Assembly (NCBI RefSeq): GCF_014204865.1
Contig: NZ_JACHMG010000001.1
Span: 868,001 to 932,000, forward strand
DNA length: 64,000 nt
Origin: Amycolatopsis jiangsuensis
GTDB taxonomy: Bacteria; Actinomycetota; Actinomycetes; Mycobacteriales; Pseudonocardiaceae
Direction: 5' to 3'
The notes beneath the pieces are model-generated. The model searched no databases and had not been told where the DNA came from. It worked only from the letters and a program-made list of their open reading frames with translations. This document shows, piece after piece, positions 17,942-26,346 of the stretch. Within the stretch, counting starts at the first letter, position 1. Each line of letters starts with the position of its first letter. Made by a program: the position numbers and the translations under genes.

Positions 17942-18691
17942 ATGCGCAAGGAATACGTGGACATTCCGGCCGGTGACGGGGTCGCCGACGCGTACCTGGT
18001 CGTCCCGGACGGCGGACCGCACCCCGGAGTGGTGTTGTTCGTGGACGCTTTCGGGCTCCGTCCGCGGATCGAGGAGATGGCGGAGCGAATCGCCGCGGCG
18101 GGCTACGCGGTGCTCGCGCCGAACCTGCTCTACCGCGGCGGCCGCTCGCCGATGGTGGAGGACATGGCCGCGCTGGCCGACGAGAGCAAGCGCGAGGCGA
18201 TCTTCGGCAAGATCTTCCCGCTGATCTCGCAGCTGGACACCGCGGCGATCACCCGCGACGCGCAGATGTACCTCGACTTCTTCCACGCCCAGGAGGGCGT
18301 CGCCGAGGGTCCGGTGGTGATCACCGGATACTGCATGGGCGGGTTGAACGCGCTGAAGGTGATCGAGGCCCTGCCGGACCGGGTGAAGGCGATCGCGAGC
18401 TTCCACGGCGGCCGGCTGGCCACCGACGACCCGGACAGCCCGCACCTGCGGGTCGGCGCCATCACCGGGGAGGTCTACTTCGGGCACGCCGACCAGGACC
18501 ACTCGATGGACGCCGAGCAGATCAAGACCCTCGAGCGGGCGCTGGACGAGGCCGGGGTGACCTACCGTTCCGAGATCTACGAGGGCGCCGGGCACGGGTT
18601 CACGATGACCGACACCGCCGCCTACCACGAGGAAGGCGAGAAGCGGCACTGGGCGAACCTGTTCGCGCTGCTGGAGCGCGTCAACGGCTGA
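17942..18691 (+). CDS. Dienelactone hydrolase-family protein
   Basis: This 249-residue alpha/beta hydrolase has the DLH-type triad. The nucleophile Cys is in GYCMGG, Asp lies in HADQDHSM and His in GAGHGFTM. The early strand VVLFVDAFGLRP supplies the oxyanion region. True dienelactone hydrolases act in chlorocatechol breakdown; many relatives hydrolyse other lactones or esters. It follows the azoreductase by 30 bases with an AACAGGAG-like site, so the two may share a transcript responding to the same electrophile stress. The substrate is not determined. Confidence 0.9.
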   Translation: MRKEYVDIPAGDGVADAYLVVPDGGPHPGVVLFVDAFGLRPRIEEMAERIAAAGYAVLAPNLLYRGGRSPMVEDMAALADESKREAIFGKIFPLISQLDTAAITRDAQMYLDFFHAQEGVAEGPVVITGYCMGGLNALKVIEALPDRVKAIASFHGGRLATDDPDSPHLRVGAITGEVYFGHADQDHSMDAEQIKTLERALDEAGVTYRSEIYEGAGHGFTMTDTAAYHEEGEKRHWANLFALLERVNG

Positions 18692-18859
18692 GCACGGCTG
18701 CTCCCGGCTGTTTCGCCGGGGACGGACCGGGCGGAGATCCGCCCTGTCGCCCGGTCCTCGTCCGGAGCGCGGCGAGCAGCCGTCCTGCGCGGCGAGCAGC
18801 AGTCCGATCCGAGAGCCAGGCACCGGCCGTGCCCCGAGCCGGAGACCGGGAGACCGCCG

Positions 18860-19448
18860 ATGAGCACTCCGACCACCGTTCCGCACCGGGAGAAACTGCT
18901 GCGTGGGCCTGCACCAGCTGTACGCGCACGGGTTCCACGGCACCACGATCGACGGGATCCTCGAGGGGCCGGCGTGCCGAAGGGGTCCTTCTACCACCAC
19001 TTCGGCTCGGAAGAGACGTTCGCGCGCCAGGTGCTCGCGCGGGTACATGCAGTTCCAGCTGGACCAGCTGACGGAATGGGGCGCGCGGGCCGACCTGCCG
19101 GTACCGGCGTTGCTGGCCGGGTACTTCCGCGCGATGGCCGGCCGGTTCACCGGCTCCGGGCACCGGCGGGCCTGTCTCGCCGGGAAGCTGGCCACCGAGC
19201 TGGCCGCGGGGCACGAGGGCTTCCGCGACCAGCTGGCCGAAGACCTGGCGGGCTGGCGCGAGCGGATCGCCGAGCTGGTGCGGACCGGCCAGGACCGTGG
19301 GGAGGTCCGGGCGGACCAGCCCGCCGGGCCGCTGGCCGACGCGGTGCTCGCGCTGGTGCAGCGGGCGTCCGTGGTCGCGTTGGCTTCGCGGGACGATTCC
19401 TCGCTCGCGTCCGTGGGCACCGCGATCGAACTGCTCGTGGCCGGCTGA
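18860..19448 (+). pseudogene. TetR/AcrR-family regulator broken by three frame changes
   Basis: A normal TetR protein of about 195 residues is recoverable only by switching frame three times. The start MSTPTTVPHREKLL is in one frame. GLHQLYAHGFHGTTIDGILE (first DNA-binding helices) is in another from 18903. GVPKGSFYHHFGSEETFARQ (recognition helix) returns to the first frame near 18970. YMQFQLDQLTEWGAR onward, with the intact ligand-binding domain, is in the second frame from about 19047. Everything is otherwise well preserved, including the C terminus ALASRDDSSLASVGTAIELL. It is either a young pseudogene or a poorly sequenced stretch. It lies after the dienelactone hydrolase and may have regulated it. 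Confidence 0.75.
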
Positions 19449-19518
19449 GCGTCCCGGCGACGCGCCCGTGGCGCAAGCTCGGTGCGCCCGGACGGCGCAG
19501 TTCGCTTAGGCTGACGGC

Positions 19519-19836
19519 ATGGCCGAAGCTGTGCTGTGCCGGGATTCGGTGGAGCTTTCCGGGCGGGAGCGGTCGGTGCTGCGGAGCATGGCGGTCCGCG
19601 GGACGGCCGCCGAGCTGTACTGCGAACTCGAGGCCGGCCACGGCCACGAGCACGCGGCGCCGCTGGTGCGGGGCGAATGGTGGTTGCGGTGGTGGCCCGG
19701 CCGCCGGGTGCTGGAGTCCGTCGCCGACTGCGGCGCCGAGTCCGAGGAAGGGGTGGCCTGCCTCGCGCCGGGCGGGCACGAAGGCGGGCACCGGTTCGGC
19801 CCGGCCGACGCCGGATGGCCCGGCGAGCGCCGGTAA
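19519..19836 (+). CDS. Small protein with a duplicated C-x5-H-x3-H motif
   Basis: A 105-residue protein of no recognised function. Two segments share exact Cys/His spacing: CELEAGHGHEH near residue 35 and CLAPGGHEGGH near residue 82. Each is C, five residues, H, three residues, H, and an aromatic stretch EWWLRWWPGRR lies between them. That pattern suggests one zinc bound per copy, or a shared site, in a duplicated knuckle. It starts at ATG 19519 and is followed 10 bases later by the phoU gene, so they are probably co-transcribed. A link to phosphate signalling is only positional. Confidence 0.65.
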   Translation: MAEAVLCRDSVELSGRERSVLRSMAVRGTAAELYCELEAGHGHEHAAPLVRGEWWLRWWPGRRVLESVADCGAESEEGVACLAPGGHEGGHRFGPADAGWPGERR

Positions 19837-19845
19837 CCTCACCCC

Positions 19846-20490
19846 ATGCGCGAGGGCTTCCAGGACGATCTCGACCGGCTGGACGGCAAGCTGGCCACGA
19901 TGGCCGATGCCGCGGCCGAGGCGATGCGCCGCGCGACCCAGGCCCTGCTCACCGCGGATCTTCCGCTGGCCGAACAGGTCCTCAGTGCCGACGACGAGCT
20001 CGACCAGCTGCGTGCGGCGTGCGAGGAGGACGCGTACGCGCTGCTCGCCCTGCAGGCTCCGGTCGCGCGTGACCTGCGTGGTGTGCTGGCCGTGGTGTAC
20101 TGCGCGGAGAAGGTCGAGCGGATGGGCGACCTCGCCGCGCACATCGCCGGAACCGTCCGCCGCCGGCATCCGGACCCGACCGTGCCGGCCGAGCTGGAGG
20201 CCGTGTTCGCCGAGCTGGGGCGGGAAACCGCCGGGATGGCCGATCGGGTGGCCGGCCTCATCCGGGCCGGCGGCCAGGGCGGCTACGCCGAGCTGAGCCG
20301 CACCGACGAGACGATCGACGCTCTGCACGCCCGGGTGCTGGCCACGATCACCGCGCCCTCGTGGCCGCACGACCAGCGGATCGCGGTGGCGCTGACCCTG
20401 GTCACCCGGTTCTACGAGCGCTTCGCCGACCAGGCCGTCTCGGTGTCGAAACGCCTGGACTTCGCCGCGACCGGCGACCTGCCGGGCTAG
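19846..20490 (+). CDS. phoU: PhoU-domain phosphate-signalling protein
   Basis: This 214-residue all-helical protein consists of two PhoU repeats. MREGFQDDLDRLDGKLATMA starts the first, and EKVERMGDLAAHIAGTV is the metal-binding helix (E/DxxxD). The second repeat has the parallel motif TRFYERFADQAVSVSKR. PhoU links the Pst phosphate transporter to the PhoR kinase and keeps the regulon off when phosphate is plentiful. No pst or phoR genes are near. Its immediate upstream partner is the Cys/His small protein. Length is normal for the family (210-240). Confidence 0.9.
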   Translation: MREGFQDDLDRLDGKLATMADAAAEAMRRATQALLTADLPLAEQVLSADDELDQLRAACEEDAYALLALQAPVARDLRGVLAVVYCAEKVERMGDLAAHIAGTVRRRHPDPTVPAELEAVFAELGRETAGMADRVAGLIRAGGQGGYAELSRTDETIDALHARVLATITAPSWPHDQRIAVALTLVTRFYERFADQAVSVSKRLDFAATGDLPG

Positions 20491-20716
20491 CGGCACGACG
20501 ATCGTCGCCGGCCGGAGCCACGGCGGGCGTCGAGGTGGTGGGTGGCCGCTCTGGCATGGTCCGCCGGGGTGACATGTGCCGTGCCGCTCGGGGATCGCCG
20601 TGGCCGATCATCCGGTGGGTGGCGTAGGCGGAGCCGATCCCGGGTACGTCGGCGCCGGACGTGAACTGCCTGCCGGGACCGTCGTTGCCGAAGCTGCGCG
20701 CGCCCGGCCTCGGGCG

Positions 20717-20806
20717 GCAAGCCCAGCCGAGCAGGCAAGCCCAGCCGAGCAGGCAAGCCCAGCCGAGCAGGCAAGCCCAGCCGAGCAGGGAAACCCAGTC
20801 GAGCGG
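20717..20806. repeat. 18-bp tandem repeat array in a non-coding gap
   Basis: Four exact copies of GCAAGCCCAGCCGAGCAG run from 20717 to 20788, followed by one degenerate copy to 20806 and more decayed sequence to about 20860. In-frame readings would give ASPAEQ or LGWACL repeats, but no credible gene contains them. The surrounding 20491-20890 gap shows no other feature. It may be a slippage-generated minisatellite. Confidence 0.85.
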
Positions 20807-20890
20807 GAAGCCCGACCCCGAGCGGGCTGCCCAACCCAGCCGGCCGAGTCCGGCGGGCACCCCGCCTCGGCGGCCGAGTGCCTTGTCGGG

Positions 20891-21277
20891 TCAGGAATCC
20901 GTGGTGTGCTTACAGGTCACCGGCTTGCCAGGAGCGGGGGAGCTGGCTTTGGCGAGTTCCTTCGTCTTGTCCAGCAGGATGCGGCAGCTGAGCGTGACCG
21001 CGCCGGACGGGGTCGCCGTCACCGAGGCGTCCTTGCCGGCGCTGACGATCACGTCCTGCTTCCACGGCAGCCCGAGCGGGCCGTCCATCTTGTGCTGGGA
21101 CACCTTGTCCTGGTAGCGGTCCGGCGATTGCCCGTAGCTGATCTCGGTGACACTGGCGGTGCTGTCCGCGGTCACCTCGTAGGTGATCGCCCACGATTTC
21201 CCGGTCGGGTTGGAACAGGCCGCGAGCCCGGCCACGGCGGCGACCGCGACGGTCGCGGAGAGTGTCTTCTTGATCAC
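20891..21277 (-). CDS. MmpS-like secreted lipoprotein
   Basis: A 128-residue protein. IKKTLSATVAVAAVAGLAAC is a signal with a lipobox ending at Cys near residue 21. The mature part, from WAITYEVTADSTASVTEISYGQ to the PWKQDVIVSAG strand and the paired Cys residues in LSCRILLD and VTCKHTT, follows the MmpS pattern of a compact beta sandwich with one disulfide. In mycobacteria MmpS proteins assist MmpL lipid and siderophore exporters. No mmpL gene is nearby, so it may act alone or with a distant partner. Start is GTG at 21277. Confidence 0.72.
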   Translation of the reverse strand: MIKKTLSATVAVAAVAGLAACSNPTGKSWAITYEVTADSTASVTEISYGQSPDRYQDKVSQHKMDGPLGLPWKQDVIVSAGKDASVTATPSGAVTLSCRILLDKTKELAKASSPAPGKPVTCKHTTDS

Positions 21278-21480
21278 GACCGGACTGTACCGGGTAAGCC
21301 CGCGCGTCGCCGCACAGCACCGGCGGCCCTGCACGAGTCCACAGTGGATCCTTCCCGGAGGTGCCGAACCAAGCCGGTGGCGCACGCGGTGGCTGTAGTG
21401 CCCGGCGTGAGCGCTGCCCGGGTTGCCGGCCGGGTTGTCGCGGCACTCGCCGGACGCGTGCGTGTCCCGGGGCCGCGGGA

Positions 21481-21876
21481 TCAGCCGGTACGGTCCGCCG
21501 CGTGGTGGGCCCGGTCGACCTCGGGCATGTGGTCCTCCGCCCAGGTGCGCAGCACGGCCAGCGCCGCGTCCAGTGACGTGCCGAGCGCGGTCAGCCGGTA
21601 GTGCACGCGGGGTGGCACGGAATCCTCGACCCGGCGGGCGACGAGGCCGTCGCGGGCCAGGCTCTGCAGCGTGACGGAGAGCATTTTCTGGGACACGCCG
21701 GGCATCCGGCGTCGCAGGTCGGCGAACCGGACCTCGGCCGGGGCGGCTTCGGCGAGCACCTTGACCGCCATCGAGGTCCACTTGGTACCGATCCGGTCGA
21801 GCAGCGCACGCGTCGGGCAGGTCGGATCGAACAGGTCGCCGCGAACCCCACGCGCGCGGCTTCCGGACGAGGTCAC
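21481..21876 (-). CDS. HxlR-family transcriptional regulator
   Basis: This 131-residue winged-helix protein has the family's N-terminal Cys (DPTCPTRALLDRIGTKWT) and the recognition segment ADLRRRMPGVSQKMLSVTLQ. The wing RRVEDSVPPRVHYRLTALG is also present. Family members often sense electrophiles or aldehydes through that Cys. The gene faces the alpha/beta hydrolase across a 97-base gap, so it probably controls that gene and itself. Typical length and intact motifs make this a confident call; the inducer is unknown. Confidence 0.9.
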   Translation of the reverse strand: MTSSGSRARGVRGDLFDPTCPTRALLDRIGTKWTSMAVKVLAEAAPAEVRFADLRRRMPGVSQKMLSVTLQSLARDGLVARRVEDSVPPRVHYRLTALGTSLDAALAVLRTWAEDHMPEVDRAHHAADRTG

Positions 21877-21973
21877 CTCGAGCTCACCACCTGACGGGAA
21901 AGTGCCTTCTTGGCGGCACGATCTGAGTTACCTACCGTGTTCTGGTAACCAATCGTAACCGCTGGAGGAAGTC

Positions 21974-22870
21974 ATGGGCGCACCTGTCCCGCCGCCGGTC
22001 GAGCTGCGGAAGGTCACGGTGGGCGACGCCCGGCTGAACGTGGCGATCGCCGGCACCGGCCCGGCCGTCGTGCTGCTGCACGGATTCCCGCACACCTGGC
22101 AGCTCTGGAGTGCGGTGCTGGGCCCGCTGGCCGCGCGGTACCGCGTACTCGCGCCGGACCTGCGCGGCCTGGGCGCGAGCAGCCCTGGAGAGGCCGGATT
22201 CGACGCGGGCACGATCGCCACCGACCTCGGGGGACTGCTGGACGCACTGTCCGAACCCGACGCGGCGGTGGTGGCGATCGACCTGGCCGTTCCGGGCGCG
22301 CTGCTGTTCGCACTGCGGCAGCCGGAGCGGATCCGCCGGCTCGTGCTGATGGAGTCGCTCGCCGGTCCGCTGCCCGGCGCCGAGGATTTTCTTGCCGGAG
22401 GCCCACCGTGGTGGTTCGGGTTCCACGCCGTTCCCGGGCTCGCCGAGACCGTCCTTTTCGGACACGAGGCGGAGTACGTCGGCTGGTTCCTGGATCAGGG
22501 CACGCTCGGCCGCGGGATCGCGCCGCGGCTGAGCACCGCGTTTGCGGAGGCCTACACCGGTGTGGAAGCCCTCCGGTGTGCGTTCGGGTACTACCGCGCG
22601 CTTGCGGAAAGCGGCCGGCAGCTCACCGAAGCCGTCGCGCGGACCCGGCTCACCGTGCCGGTGATGACCGTCGGCGCGCATCCGGTGGGCGAGGCGCTGG
22701 AACGGCAGCTGCGTCCCTTCGCCGACGACCTCACCGGTCACCTGCTGGCCGAGTGCGGGCACCTGATCCCCCTGGAACGCCCGCGCGAGCTGGCCGGCCT
22801 GCTGCTGCCGTTTCTGGCTTCGGGGCACGAAAAAGGGGAGCTTCCGCTCCCCATCGTATCCAACGTATAG
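21974..22870 (+). CDS. Alpha/beta hydrolase, epoxide hydrolase/dehalogenase-like
   Basis: A 298-residue hydrolase. LLHGFPHTWQLW is the oxyanion HG motif and APDLRGLGASS the next strand. VVAIDLAVPGAL is the nucleophile elbow, with Asp in place of Ser as in epoxide hydrolases and haloalkane dehalogenases. ECGHLIPLERP supplies the catalytic His. The usual GHDxG elbow is altered to AIDLA, so the oxyanion geometry may be unusual. The ATG at 21974 follows GGAGGAAGTC. It is divergent from the HxlR regulator. The last codons contain a hairpin with a T run on the opposite strand. Confidence 0.85.
   Translation: MGAPVPPPVELRKVTVGDARLNVAIAGTGPAVVLLHGFPHTWQLWSAVLGPLAARYRVLAPDLRGLGASSPGEAGFDAGTIATDLGGLLDALSEPDAAVVAIDLAVPGALLFALRQPERIRRLVLMESLAGPLPGAEDFLAGGPPWWFGFHAVPGLAETVLFGHEAEYVGWFLDQGTLGRGIAPRLSTAFAEAYTGVEALRCAFGYYRALAESGRQLTEAVARTRLTVPVMTVGAHPVGEALERQLRPFADDLTGHLLAECGHLIPLERPRELAGLLLPFLASGHEKGELPLPIVSNV
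22830..22852 (-). terminator. Hairpin with T run, oriented leftward
   Basis: GGGGAGC (22835-22841), loop TTCC, GCTCCCC (22846-22852), with AAAAA at 22830-22834. Read on the minus strand this is a stem followed by TTTTT, an intrinsic terminator. No leftward gene lies to its right, so it may block antisense transcription entering the hydrolase gene. In the rightward direction it lacks a T run. Confidence 0.5.
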
Positions 22871-22951
22871 CGCACCCCGGGGCTTGCCGCAAGACCCGGT
22901 CGTTACCGCAGAATCGTTCGCCGGAACCGGAACTCTGCGGAAGGTCGCGAA

Positions 22952-24070
22952 GTGCGAGTGGTGGTGGCGACGTACGGGTCGCGAGGGGACGTCGAACCGA
23001 TGGTGGCGCTGGCGGTACAGCTGCAGGCGCTCGGCGCGGAGGTGGCGCTGTGCGCGCCACCGGACGAGGAATTCGTCGAACTGCTGGCGCGGGCAGGCGT
23101 GCCGATGGTGCCGTTCCGGAGGACGTGGCGTTCGTGGATGGCCGCGCCGTCCACGGCCGAGGAGCGGGTGTTCGACGCCGACGAATACGTGCGTGGGCAC
23201 ATCGAGGCCACCTACGAGCCGTTGGCCAACGCCGTGGCAGGTGCGGATCTGCTGGTGGCGAGCGGGATGCTGCACTTCGTGGCGCAGACGGTCGCCGAGC
23301 GCGCAGGGGTACCGCACCGGTTCGTGGTCTTCGCGCCCGTGCTGGGCGAGGTTCCGCAGCGGGACGAGCGGGTCGGGCCGCTCATCAACGCGCACCGCAG
23401 CGCGCTCGGCCTGCCTCCCGCGCGGGACGTACGTCGCTACCTGTTCACCGCGCACCCCTGGGTGGCCGCGGATCCGGTGCTGGACCAGTGGGAGGCGCCG
23501 GCGGATCTCGACGTCGTGCGGACCACCGCGTGGATCCTGCCGGACGAGCGGCCGCTGCCTCCCGGGCTGGCAGCGTTCCTCGCCGCCGGCCCGCCGCCGG
23601 TGTACGTCGGCTTCGGCAGCATGCGGATGCCGGCGGAGATCGCGCGGACCGCGATCGAGGCTGCCCGTGCGCAGGGCCGGCGAACCGTCGTCGCCCGCGG
23701 CTGGGCGGAGCTGTCCCTGATCGACGACCGTGAAGACTGTTTCGCTGTCGGCGAAGTCAACCAGCAGAAGCTGTTCCGCCGGGTGGCCGCCGTGGTGCAC
23801 CACGGCGGTGCGGGAACCACGGCGACCGCGGCTCTGGCGGGAGTGCCACAGGTGGTCGTTCCGCAGGCCGCCGATCAACCGCGCTGGGCCGGCCGGGTGG
23901 CGGAGCTGGGCATCGGCGTGGCGCACGACGGTCCGGTGCCGACTGCCGAGTCCCTGTCGGCGGCCCTGGAATCCGCGATGGCTCCCGAAACCCGGGACCG
24001 CGCCGCCACCGTGGCCACCACGATCCGGCGCGACGGCGCGGAGGTGGCGGCGAGGGTGCTGCTGGGGTGA
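22952..24070 (+). CDS. UGT/GT1-type glycosyltransferase
   Basis: This 372-residue GT-B glycosyltransferase has an N-terminal acceptor domain (VVVATYGSRGDVEPMVALA, with the catalytic-region GDV motif) and a C-terminal donor domain. The donor-site signature is VVHHGGAGTTATAALAGVPQ. It resembles the glycopeptide and sterol glucosyltransferases of actinomycetes but is about 20-30 residues shorter. It would move a sugar from a nucleotide donor to a small hydrophobic acceptor. No biosynthetic cluster or sugar-pathway genes flank it, so it may detoxify xenobiotics or antibiotics by glycosylation. The GTG start follows GGAAGG. Confidence 0.88.
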   Translation: MRVVVATYGSRGDVEPMVALAVQLQALGAEVALCAPPDEEFVELLARAGVPMVPFRRTWRSWMAAPSTAEERVFDADEYVRGHIEATYEPLANAVAGADLLVASGMLHFVAQTVAERAGVPHRFVVFAPVLGEVPQRDERVGPLINAHRSALGLPPARDVRRYLFTAHPWVAADPVLDQWEAPADLDVVRTTAWILPDERPLPPGLAAFLAAGPPPVYVGFGSMRMPAEIARTAIEAARAQGRRTVVARGWAELSLIDDREDCFAVGEVNQQKLFRRVAAVVHHGGAGTTATAALAGVPQVVVPQAADQPRWAGRVAELGIGVAHDGPVPTAESLSAALESAMAPETRDRAATVATTIRRDGAEVAARVLLG

Positions 24071-24130
24071 CGGTGCCTTCGTCCGTGCAGGCGAGATCGG
24101 CGATACTGGGCTGGTGAAGCGGGAGCGAGC

Positions 24131-25261
24131 GTGTCACTGACGTCCGAGCTGGCCGACCCGGCCGGGCAGCTCTCGCGGTGGTGCGCGCGGGTTTTCACCG
24201 GCTCGGGCTCCGTCGCACGCCGGGTGGAGGAGGCCGTCCACGGCCTGCAGCCGGTCCGCCCAGCGCTCGCGCGGCCGCCGCGGCAGCACTGGGCCGAGGT
24301 GGGTGGTGCGTTCGGGCAGCGGGTCGCGGATCTGGTCCAGGCCGCGCCGCCGTATTACGCGTTGCTCGGCATGCTGCGGGCGCAGTGGGGCAGCGGCGCC
24401 TGGGCGCACGCGCAAGCAGCCACCTACCCGACGCACGCCGGGCTCCCCGCGGACTACCGGGCGCGAGCGCTGAACGTCCGGCCGGCCGCCACGACCTGGC
24501 TGGACCTCGGAGACGGATTCCCCGACATCGAGCCGATCCCCGGCGCACCCGGGCTGTGGGCCGACTTCCTCACCCGGGCTCGCCGTTACCAGGCCCGGCA
24601 CGTACCGCCCGGGATGCTCGGCGAACCCGGTGCCGAGGCCGGGACCGCCCGTACCGCTTGGGTTCTGTCCGCGTGCGAGGACATCTACCGCTCCGGCCGC
24701 ATCGAGCCGCGGCTGGCCCGGATCGTCGACGGAGGCGGCACGGTCGAGCAGCTGCGCGCGCTGCCCGGCGAAGAAGTGGTGACCGAACTGACCGGCCTGG
24801 CCCGGCTGCTGCACGAGCGCGGCGTGCTGTGGGAACTGCGCCGGCGCGCCGAGGTCCCGCCGGAGGGCACGCAGCTGGGCATCGCCGGCCCCACCATCGT
24901 CCCCGGCTGGGCCGACGGCGACCTGCTGCTGGGCCGCATCGACCCGGAGAACGGGATCGGCGACGGCACGGCCACCTTGATCGACGTGAAAACCGTCGTC
25001 ACCGTGCGCGATCCGGCACGGGTCACGCGGTGGCTGTGGCAGATCCTGCTCTACGCGTGGCTCGACACCGGCGACCTGTACCGGATCCGGGAGGTCGGCC
25101 TGCTGCTGGCCCGGCACGGCAACCTGGTGTGCTGGCCGGTCGACGAACTGGCCGGGGAACTGCTGGGCAGTGAAGCGGTGGTGGAGCACCGCCGGGACGA
25201 GTTCCGCGTACTGGCCCGTACGATCCTGGACCGGGTAGGCCTGAGCCTGCCGGAAAGCTGA
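24131..25261 (+). CDS. Uncharacterised protein with a PD-(D/E)XK nuclease-like core
   Basis: A 376-residue protein with no family I can name. Residues 1-230 are helical and alanine-rich. The C-terminal part has features of a restriction-endonuclease-like fold: an acidic strand ADGDLLLGRID (Asp262 and Asp264), then LIDVKTVVTV with Asp285-x-Lys287, then WQILLYAWLDT, like the Q-rich helix after the lysine in RecB/Cas4-type nucleases, and a closing strand VGLLLARHGNLVCW. It is preceded 60 bases upstream by the glycosyltransferase and starts with GTG after GGGAGCGAGC. It may be a nuclease or an inactive relative; no helicase or methylase partner is present. Confidence 0.6.
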   Translation: MSLTSELADPAGQLSRWCARVFTGSGSVARRVEEAVHGLQPVRPALARPPRQHWAEVGGAFGQRVADLVQAAPPYYALLGMLRAQWGSGAWAHAQAATYPTHAGLPADYRARALNVRPAATTWLDLGDGFPDIEPIPGAPGLWADFLTRARRYQARHVPPGMLGEPGAEAGTARTAWVLSACEDIYRSGRIEPRLARIVDGGGTVEQLRALPGEEVVTELTGLARLLHERGVLWELRRRAEVPPEGTQLGIAGPTIVPGWADGDLLLGRIDPENGIGDGTATLIDVKTVVTVRDPARVTRWLWQILLYAWLDTGDLYRIREVGLLLARHGNLVCWPVDELAGELLGSEAVVEHRRDEFRVLARTILDRVGLSLPES

Positions 25262-25354
25262 CCCCGCCGGAAAGCCGGCTGCGGCAAGAAAAGCCGACCG
25301 CCAAAGCGGGGAAACCGATTCTCCCGTACGGCCCGTCCGGCGAGGCGACCACCG

Positions 25355-26272
25355 TCAGCGCCGTGCGCCCCGCCCGGCGAAGCAGACGGCGGCGAGGACC
25401 ACCGCGCATCCGGTCAGTTGCAGCACACTCGGTTCCTCGCCGAGCAGGACGATTCCGAAGACCACCGCGCCGACCGGCTGCAACAGCATCAGCGTCGCGC
25501 CGGTGGCCGACGACATCCGTGGCAGCGCGCCCGCGATCAGCAGCCACCCGGCGACCTGGCCGATCAGGCTGAGTGCGACGAACCAGCCGAAGGCGGGCCA
25601 GCCCGGGGTGAAGTCGAGCCGGTGGAACGGCACGCCCAGTAGCACCGCCACGGCGCCCGCGGACACCGTCGCCAGCAGCAGCGACCGGACCTGCGTCGAG
25701 GGGCCGCTGCTGAAGCGGATCAGCAGCAGGTAGACCGAGTACCCGGCGCCGGCGGCCAGCGCGGACAACGCGCCCAGCACCGGGTCGGGCCCGGTCACCG
25801 TGGTGCCGATGAACCCGCCGGCCAGCACGATGCCGCCGATCAGCACCGGTGCGGTGACCAGGAACCGGCGGTCCGGCCGGTCGGCCAGGAACGCGAACGC
25901 CAACACCGGCACGATCACCACCTGCACCGCCAGCAGCACGGTCGCGATGCCCGCACCGACTCGCGGAATCGCCTCGCCCCACAGCACGAAGTCCAGTCCG
26001 AGGCCGAGTCCGGCGAGCAGTGGCGGCACGAGTTTCGTCCGCACGCCGGTGCGCCGCGCCTCGGTCCGGGCCAGCAGCGCCAGCACCGGAAGCGCGAAAA
26101 GGCAGCGCCAGAACGAACTGGTCGCCCCGCTCGCCCCGGAAATCTTGATGAACACCGAGGACAACGCGACACACAGGCTGCCGGCCGCGGCGAGGAGCCG
26201 CGGGTCGAACTGGGCGGTGAACGCCGCGATCGGCCCGGCCGGAGGGGTGGAATGAAGTTCGGTGGTCGTCAC
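25355..26272 (-). CDS. EamA/DMT-superfamily exporter
   Basis: This 305-residue permease has ten hydrophobic helices in two EamA repeats. The first repeat begins LLAAAGSLCVALSSVFIKIS and contains FWRCLFALPVLALL. The second contains ALAAGAGYSVYLLLIRF and ends VVFGIVLLGEEPSVLQLTGC. Relatives such as RhaT, YdcZ and RarD types export amino acids or metabolites. The GTG at 26272 was chosen because it leaves room for promoters facing the divergent LysR gene; a TTG at 26308 would extend it by 12 residues. The LysR neighbour is the probable regulator. The substrate is unknown. Confidence 0.86.
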   Translation of the reverse strand: MTTTELHSTPPAGPIAAFTAQFDPRLLAAAGSLCVALSSVFIKISGASGATSSFWRCLFALPVLALLARTEARRTGVRTKLVPPLLAGLGLGLDFVLWGEAIPRVGAGIATVLLAVQVVIVPVLAFAFLADRPDRRFLVTAPVLIGGIVLAGGFIGTTVTGPDPVLGALSALAAGAGYSVYLLLIRFSSGPSTQVRSLLLATVSAGAVAVLLGVPFHRLDFTPGWPAFGWFVALSLIGQVAGWLLIAGALPRMSSATGATLMLLQPVGAVVFGIVLLGEEPSVLQLTGCAVVLAAVCFAGRGARR

Positions 26273-26346
26273 ACCGTCCAGCTTGGGGGCCACGACTGTC
26301 AACGACAAGCAAATGTTCGTGCGTAGAATTCGGTAGCATCACTACT

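Noticed and set aside
20717..20806. CRISPR array
   Set aside because: The repeat units are contiguous at 18 bp with no unique spacers, and no cas genes are present.
20402..20860. Leftward ORF containing LGWACL repeats
   Set aside because: Its only notable part is the tandem repeat, and the rest overlaps phoU antisense. No ribosome site or homology-like feature was seen.
20891..21277. MmpS-MmpL transport pair
   Set aside because: Only an MmpS-like lipoprotein is present; no RND-type exporter occurs within the window.
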